From Eurosta solidaginis (taxonomy: Eukaryota; Arthropoda; Insecta; Diptera; Tephritidae): a stretch of DNA of 64,000 nt. The stretch lies in NCBI RefSeq assembly GCF_040869045.1, contig NC_090322.1, positions 177,086,672-177,150,671 of the forward strand. Direction: 5' to 3'. Below, piece by piece: positions 57,261 through 64,000 of the stretch (its first letter is position 1; each line of letters begins with the position of its first letter). A model generated the notes under the pieces. That model had not been told where the DNA came from. It ran no database searches and worked only from the letters and a program-made list of their open reading frames with translations. Both the position numbers and the translations under genes were made by a program.

Positions 57261-58229
57261 AAAGGTGCAAACTATCGAAACGGTACCATAATGTTTTCAA
57301 AGCGATAACGAAATAGTTATAAAAGAGAACCATAGAGGTCTGCACCTGTCTTGAATTAATCAAAAAAAAAAAAAAAGTTTTGGCGTGGTCCCAAAACTGT
57401 ACGTTCTAAAACTGAAGCTAAGGCCCCCTTTTCAATAAAGCATAGCCAGTAGTGCCTTTCAACCCATTGGCCGTACTTATTCTTTTAAATCCTTCCAGCC
57501 ACATTCATAATAATAATATAATTAAATATTAATTTAATAGAATCTACTATGATTAAGATCCCTGGGAAAAAGAGTGAAGAAAAATTGCCTAGTTTACTTT
57601 TACAGTGCCTAGAGATCCAAAGTATGTTAGCTGTGCATTTAAATTTAAGCTAAACATTGTGCGTTTTTTATACTTTCGAAAGGTCAAAGAACTACAACAT
57701 TCACCAAGAAATTTCAGCAAAAACAAAATCATATATATATAATTATAAGGCTGGAAACTGCGAAGGCACATTTGGAAAGTTCTGTGAGTTGCTGTAAACA
57801 AATGATGTAAAAACATTTGTTTCTTAAGCCAAAGTAGTTAAATCTTAAGCCACTAAATGAGCTATGCATGAAAACAGAGCATTATTTTTGCGACAGCATT
57901 CATAATCGTTAATCGAATTCGGCTTTGGAGTTGGCTCAAATTGCCTTTGCCACCCTGTTTTATATATAGTTTAGTATTTCTTCTGGAGCACAAGCGACAT
58001 TTTCCACAATAACACAAGTAAAAATACTCCGAAATGCATAGAATACTGCTAACGCAGTCTCGATCTAGATTTTTTGGGTCTCGAAATTCTCGCTAGTGTT
58101 CGAGAAGAAGTTGTAGGCTCTAGTTTCTTTTGACACAAAATATATGAGGTATTTTGATATTTCGAGCATATCCTTTTTTGTTGTAAGAGGTTTGTTTTCA
58201 TATGTCCATTAAATAAGACAGTATTGCGT
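57261..58229. other. No gene recognised
   Basis: AT-rich spacer. The 58049-58321 - strand frame rich in Ser/Arg comes from the TCTCG-rich repeat, not from a protein. Confidence 0.4.
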
Positions 58230-58535
58230 ATAATTTTCGTGACCAGAGAAATCGAGAACTTGGCTTCTCGCGAGTTTCTCGTATCTCGAAATACTCGTGA
58301 ATCTCGCGAGCTTCTCGACATTCAACTTAGTCGCTGCGTTGCCAATTTTCTATGCATTTTGGAGTATTTTACTTGTGGTGTTGTAGAAATTTACACCTGT
58401 GCTTCAGAAAAAATCGTAAGCTCTTTATAAAACAGCGAATTCATTGATTAAACTGAATGTCGAGTAGCTCGCAAGATTCACGAGTATTTAGAGAATCTCG
58501 CAGGAAGCCGATACTCGTGACAAATCTCTTACCGA
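58230..58535. mobile_element. Foldback MITE with ~80-bp TIRs rich in CTCGCGAG
   Basis: The left arm TTTTCGTGACCAGAG...ACTCGTGAATCTCGCGAGCT...CTCGACATTCA is matched in reverse by TGAATGTCGAGTAGCTCGCA...GATTCACGAGTATTTAGAGA...CTCGTGACAA. The spacer is about 110 bp. Confidence 0.65.
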
Positions 58536-58859
58536 TCAAGTTCGTGATATAGTCAGCTCTAAAAGAAAGTTTACAAAACAACTTGTTTTCAATTTCCAGT
58601 TCTTTTTGTGCTTTCTATTATCTTTTTTTTACATATTGCTAACACCGTGAAATGGAACTAGCAAGCATTGTTGTCATCTCCTATACAATTTTCAGCCATT
58701 ATCCCAAAATAGTGGCTTCGAGTGTTTCTTACTAATTAGCGGTCCTTTTTTTTAATTTTTTTGTTTACGTTGTCCCATGGATGCTCGGTGGGCTGAGGTG
58801 AGTGACTGCGAAGGGTGATCCAACTGCTTGTGGCATGCTTGACAGCTATGATTGATCCA

Positions 58860-59335
58860 AACTCAATTTTTGAGCACCTAATTATTTCTCAACAGGTTCA
58901 GAAAATCTAATTTATTCACGGAACTTTCTATGAAAACCAAACTTCCAACATTGCCTAAGGCCAAACACGGCACACCTTCACCTAATCGCTCCATGTTTCA
59001 CTGTGGATATAACTTTGCTTTCTACAAGTGTTTTATTTATTGTTCACCATATATTCCTTGCTTTCTTCTTCACGTACACCTCAAATTTGCTTTCGTTTCT
59101 AAAAGTACATTACAAAAGAATATGTGTTTATACTATTTTTTTTTTAGAAAAGATTTTGCGTTTCATTTGGATGGATTTGGATATAAAGAGTTTTTCAGTG
59201 GAACTTACCTATGCGGACCGTTTGCATATAATGCCAAACTTATTATCTGGCACTTACCGTCACACCTGATATTTCTGAAATATTATTCAACAATTTCACA
59301 AAACTTTCCGTCGTAGAACTGACCATAGTTTAGCA
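58860..59335 (-). mobile_element. Tc1-like relic, second copy
   Basis: Its reverse complement matches 39430-39850 (shared GTGAAATTGT, ATTTCAGAAATATCAGGTGT, ATGCAAACGGTC, AGTTCCACTGAAA). It covers the HTH part only and stops near the next repeat at 59384. Confidence 0.65.
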
Positions 59336-61249
59336 CCGCTTTGTCAGTCTTAATCTAATATCTAAACGATAAAAATAATAAAAAACAAGTAAGGAAGTTT
59401 AAGTTCGGGTGTAACCGAACATTACATACTCAGTTGAGAGCTGTGGTGACAACATAAGGGAAAATAACCATGTAGAAAAATGAACCGAGGGAAACCCTGG
59501 AATGTGTTTGTATGACATGCGTATCAAATGAAAGGCATTAAAGAGTATTTTATGACGGAGTGGGCCATAGTTCTATAGGTGGACGCCATTTAGGGATATA
59601 GCCATAAAGGTTGATCAGGGTTGACTCTAGAATGCGTTTGTACGATATGGGTATCAAATGAAAGGTATTAATGAGTATTTTAAAAGGGCGTGGACCAAAG
59701 TTCTATAGATGGACGCCTTTTCGAGATATCGCCGTAAAGATGGACCAGGGGTGACTCTAGAATGCGTTTGTACGATATGGGTATCAAATGAAAGGTGTTA
59801 ATGAGCATTTTAAAAGGGAGTAATCCTTAGTTCCATAGGTGGACGCCGTTTCGAGATATCGCCATAAAGGTGGACCAGGGTTGACCCTAGAATTTGTTTG
59901 CACAATATGGGCATCAAACGAAAGGTGTTAATGAGTATTTTAAAAGGGAGTGGGCCTTAGTTCTATAGGGGGACGCCGTTTCGAGATATCGCCATAAAGG
60001 TGGACCAGGGGTGACTCTAGAATTCGTTTGTGCAATATGGGTATCATACGAAAGGAGTTAATGAGTATTTTTAAAAGGGAGTGGGCCTTCGTTTTATAGG
60101 TGTTCGCCTTTAAGAGATATCGCCATAAAGGTGGACCAGGGGTGACTTTAGAATTTGTTTGTATGATATGGGTATCAAATGAAAGGTGTTAATGATTATT
60201 TTAAAAGGGCGTGGGGCTTAGTTCTATAGGTGGACCCCTTTTCGAGATATCGCCATAAAGGTGGACCAGGGGTGACTCTAGAATTCGTTTGTACAATATG
60301 GGTATCATACGAAAGGAGTTAATGAGTATTTTTAAAAGGGAGTGGGCCTTCGTTTTATAGGTGTTCGCCTTTAAGAGATATCGCCATAAAGGTGGACCAG
60401 GGGTGACTTTAGAATTTGTTTGTATGATATGGGTATCAAATGAAAGGTGTTAATGATTATTTTAAAAGGGCGTGGGGCTTAGTTCTATAGGTGGACCCCT
60501 TTTCGAGATATCGCCATAAAGGTGGACCAGGGGTGACTCTATAATTCGTTTGTGCAATACGGGTATCATACGAAAGGAGTTAATGAGTATTTTAAGAGGG
60601 AGTGGGCCTTAGTTCTATAGGTGGACGCCTTTTCGAGATATCGCCATAAAGATGGGCCAGGTGTGACTCTAGAATGCGTTTGTACGATATGGGTATCAAA
60701 TGAAAGGTGTTAATGAGTATTTTAAGAGGGAGCGGGCCTTTCTGGACCAGGGGTGACTCTAGACTTTGTTTGTACGATATGGGTATCAAATGAAAGGTGT
60801 TAATGAGTATTTTTAAAAGGGAGTGGGCCTTCGTTCTATAGGTGTTCGCCTTTTCGAAATATCGCTATAAAGGTGGACCAGGGGTGACTCTAGAATGAGT
60901 TTGTACGATATGGGTATCAAATTAAAGGTATTAATGAGAGTTTTAAAAGGGAGTGGTGGTAGTTGTATATGTGAAGGCGTTTTCCAGATATCGCTCAAAA
61001 TGTGGACCAGGGTGACCCAGAACATCATCTGTTGGATACCGCTAATTTATTTATATATGTAATACCTGCCAAGATTTTAAGGGTTTTATATTTCGCCCTG
61101 CAGAACTTTTTCATTTTCTTCTACTTCCCTGCAGTCAAAAGCCAAAGTAGTCAGCAAACATTCTAGTTCATTGAATAGAATTTTGTGGGTTTATTCATAC
61201 TAGTTAGTGTATGAGTAGTTAATTGACTCCTCAACCCTCACCGTTACCT

Positions 61250-61620
61250 CAACAGAGGTTATACAAGTTATTGAAACGGCCAAGCCTTCCATACCAATAG
61301 TCCCAGACGGAAGACCTATACCGATGCCAAAACACCTTGACCATGAGGGCATCAGTAGCCTAGGATATTTTTTCTACTTGTCGTTAAAAGCCTATGTCTT
61401 TCCAGAATAACAGAAAAAGATCGGAAACCCAGCCAGTATCTACCGATATTACCCCTTTAGTCAGTAACGAAAACCCTTAAAGCCGTTATGATTCCCTCAA
61501 TTAAATGCAATTTACGGTTAGCCAGCCATCAGCATGACTTCCGTAAAGTGCATATCACTACCACCATTCTGAACTCCAATAATCCTCATAACAGGACGGC
61601 GCTAGTGCAGTTTGGCCCGT
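61250..61620 (+). pseudogene. Jockey-like LINE RT fragment
   Basis: The + frames give VIETAKPSIPIVPDGRPIPM and PKHLDHEGIS, then HDFRKVHITTTILNS and NRTALVQFGPF, decayed versions of the Jockey RT motifs around FR..HST...L and AFDTV. Deletions and stops are present. It is inside the TIR element. Confidence 0.5.
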
Positions 61621-61654
61621 TTTGACACTGTCAACCACTACTGGTTCGTTCCTT

Positions 61655-61830
61655 CTCCGTTAGATATATAGATAATTTATTAAGGATTGCACTGCGGCCA
61701 TTGGTCAGTACCTCATCCCATCCGACTTCCATGATGAACCCTAGCAGTTCTCTTGGCTTGAGGGATTTAATGTGGGAATGTTCTGGCCATAAACTTAGCC
61801 TTGCGTCTTGAGATTGCGTCACATTCATGT
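61655..61830 (-). pseudogene. Jockey-like LINE ORF2 end
   Basis: The - frame SQDARLSLWPEHSHIKSLKP then RELLGFIMEVGWDEV matches, at nucleotide level, the 3' part of the relic at 8169-8330 (GAACCCTAGCAG, GAGGGATT.AATGTGGGAATG, CCATAAACTTAGCC). It is opposite in orientation to the RT fragment beside it. Confidence 0.6.
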
Positions 61831-62029
61831 GTTATTCCGTTGCTTTTTAGTTTTCATATATATGTACGTATTTTGATTAAAATTTATTCCAAAGTATAAT
61901 GTATTGAAGTGATAAATTTTAAAGCTATATAAATATGTATATATATACATACCTTTTATATATATGAAATATAATGAATAACATAAATATGAGCTAATTT
62001 ATCAATTTTCAAGTAATTTTCAACCCAAC

Positions 62030-62270
62030 TGAGACTAGTATATTAAATAGTAGGATGCTGATGCAAATATCGACTAGTATGTCAACTGTTATTACAATGA
62101 TGCATAGACTGAATAGTATGCCAATGTTATGTTGATGTTGAATACACTGACTAGTGTGTCAATTGGTATGAGTCTGATGGGTATGCTGACTAGTATGTCA
62201 TGATGTTGGTGTATATAATGACTAGTTTGTCAATTGGTATGATGCTGATGCAGAGGCTGGCAATTGATAT
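62030..62270. repeat. Short tandem repeat based on GACTAGTATGTCAATTGGTA
   Basis: Four or five degenerate units of 45-60 bp combine ACTAGTATGTCAA, TTGGTATGA and GATGCTGATG. The same ACTAGT motif dominates the right subterminal region of the surrounding TIR element (62335-62380). Confidence 0.6.
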
Positions 62271-63613
62271 TTCGTAGGACATCGCCGTGTTAAAAATACC
62301 AGTTGCTAATATGGAAAAAAGACAGAACTCATACTAGTTGGAATTTTTGGCAAACTAGTATTCTTCTAGTATATAACTAGTTGGTTTGACTGCAGGGTTA
62401 ATATGGTAGGTGTCACAACCATTTTATAAAGTTTTTTCTAAAGTTATATTTCGCGTCAATAAAACAATCCAATTACCTTACCATGTTTCATCCCTTTTTT
62501 CGTATTTGGTATAGAATTATGTCATTTTTTCATTTTTCGTAATTTTCGATATCGAAAAAGTGGGCGTGGTCATAGTCGGATTTCGTTCATTTTTCATACC
62601 AAGATAAAGTGAGTTCAGATAAGTACGTGAACTGAGTTTAGTAAAGATATATCGATTTTTGCTCAAGTTATCGTGTTAACGGCCATGCGGAAGGACAGAC
62701 GGACGACTGTGTATAAAAACTGGGCGTGGCATCAACCGATTTCGCCCATTTTCACAGAAAACAGTTAACTCCATAAAATTTATGCCCCTACCAAATTTCA
62801 AAAGGATTGGTTAATTTTTGTTCGATTTATGGGGTTAAAAGTATCCTAGACAAATTAAATTAAAAAGGGCGGAGCCACGCCTATTTTGAAATTTTCTTTT
62901 ATTTTTGTATTTTGTTGCACCATATCATTACTGGAGTTGAATCTTGACATAATTTACTTATATACTGTAAAGATATTAAATTTTTTGTTAAAATTTTACT
63001 TAAAAAAAAATTTTTTTTTTAAAAGTGGCCGTGGTCCTTCTCCGATTTTGCTAATTTTTATTAAGCGTACATATAGTAATAAGGGTAACGTTCCTGCCAA
63101 ATTTCATCATGATATCTTCAACGACTGCCAAATTACAGCTTGCAAAACTTTTAAATTACATTCTTTTAAAAGTGGACGGTGCCACGCCCATTGTCCAAAA
63201 TTTTACTAATTTTCTATTTGGCGTCATAAGTTCAACTCATATACCAAGTTTCGTCGCTTTATCGGTCTTTTGTAATGAATTATCGCACTTTTTCGGTTTT
63301 TCGAAATTTTCGATATCAAAAAGTGGGCGTGGTTATAGTCCGATATCGTTCATTTTAAATAGCGATCTGAGATGAGTGCTCAGGAACCTACATACCAAAT
63401 TCCATCAAGATACCTCAAAATTTACGCAAGTTATCGTGTTAACGGACGGACGGACGGACGGACGGACATGTCTCAATCAAATTTTTTTTCGATCCTGATT
63501 ATTTTGATATATGGAGGTCTATATCTATCTCGATTCCTTTATATATGTACAACCAACCGTTATCCAATCAAACTTAATATACTCTGTGAGCTCTGCTCAA
63601 CTGAGTATAAAAA

Positions 63614-64000
63614 TTTAAGTTAAACGGTTTTTTGAAAACAATACTTACATGAAGTAATAATAATACTAAAAGCTAGAAAATAATTACGTAAGTCCTAGGT
63701 ATTAGTCATCACACTCCTCATCAATCTAGGGCGTTGATCAGACAATTAAATAAAAGCGTTGGGCGCGAGGAAAATTTTACGTCATAAGTACTTCGAAAGA
63801 CTTAAGAAACGAACTTGAAGCAGAACAAAAGTTTAAGGAAGCGTATACCTACTTATAAGGGATGTAGAGGAAATGAGTTTGCTGGAACTTACAAATTTCC
63901 TTTATGGTAATCTGAACCGAATTCGGTAGTGGAAGCAGGGTGCAAGAGAAATATATATAAAAGAGAGTTCAGAATTTTGTGTATTTGGTGTTGGAAACGT
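63614..64000. other. No gene recognised
   Basis: AT-rich sequence after the repeat end; nothing identified. Confidence 0.4.

Larger units (their letters stand above)
61127..62397. mobile_element. 1.27-kb TIR element inserted in the right repeat copy
   Basis: The ends are CCCTGCAGTCAAA and TTTGACTGCAGGG (13 bp, perfect). The left repeat copy has the empty site (CTACTTAATATGG, read at 268-256 on the - strand). Here it becomes CTACTT-element-TTAATATGG, so TT is duplicated; a decayed TTAA duplication is possible. CCCTG ends next to TTAA recall piggyBac-like elements. The interior is not a transposase but LINE fragments and a tandem repeat (separate entries). Confidence 0.8.
59384..63613 (+). repeat. 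Dispersed repeat, right copy, with ~130-bp tandem array
   Basis: It starts AACAAGTAAGGAAG, then GTTCGGGTGTAACCGAACAT. The array (59490-61020) has about 12 units of ~130 bp. Next is the block CAGAACATCATCTG to CATTTTCTTCTACTT, then an insertion (61127-62397). After that come GTGGGCGTGGT-type modules, a GGACGGACGGACGGACGG run (63446-63464), and the end GAGCTCTGCTCAACTGAGTA then TAAAAA. It is the inverted counterpart of 1-3201. Open frames at 62886-63375 follow low-complexity modules and are not genes. Confidence 0.8.

Noticed and set aside
58049..58321. Ser/Arg-rich frame resembling an SR protein
   Set aside because: It follows exactly the TCTCG-rich inverted repeat, with no domain outside it.
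62886..63375. Open frames of ~100 codons in the right repeat
   Set aside because: They track the GTGGGCGTGGT-type repeat modules present in non-coding copies elsewhere.

Overview
The window looks like a repeat-rich, AT-rich genome of a higher (schizophoran) fly. The evidence is a complete fused (fu) orthologue with close Drosophila-type protein sequence, short GT-AG introns of 55-93 bp, and many insect transposon families. A tephritid-like fly is my best guess from the style of the repeats, but that is inference; I could not search a database.

Only two intact host genes are supported. fu (Hedgehog-pathway kinase) lies at 28385-32285 on the + strand in nine coding exons. Convergent to it, with stop codons about 170 bp apart, is a secreted astacin-family zinc metalloprotease on the - strand. 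Its catalytic exons are at 32452-36806, and its signal-peptide exon appears to be at 51573-51711, across an intron of about 14.8 kb filled with transposon remains. A third host gene is present only as a relic: an intron-containing pseudogene of succinyl-CoA synthetase alpha (6134-7649), split by a 5'-truncated LINE.

Layout. 1-3201: one arm of a dispersed repeat carrying a ~130-bp tandem array. 3.2-6.1 kb: nothing recognised, then the pseudogene. 8.1-16.1 kb: nested LINE, hAT and gypsy-like relics. 17.9-20.1 kb: two TIR elements. 20121-28032: a composite DNA transposon with 32-bp TIRs and its own decayed transposase, invaded by a Helentron-like element, an inverted pair of LTRs, and stacked MITEs. 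28.4-32.3 kb: fu. 32.4-51.7 kb: the astacin gene, its introns holding RTE, Tc1, SINE and MITE relics. 53-59 kb: more relics and degenerate repeats. 59384-63613: a second, inverted copy of the dispersed repeat with its own array and an insertion the first copy lacks.

No rRNA, functional tRNA, CRISPR or operon-like organisation was seen. The clearest signals are structural: the distal astacin exon, the split pseudogene, the order of nested insertions with visible empty sites, the head-to-head LTR pair, and a ~130-bp repeat module shared by two different element types.
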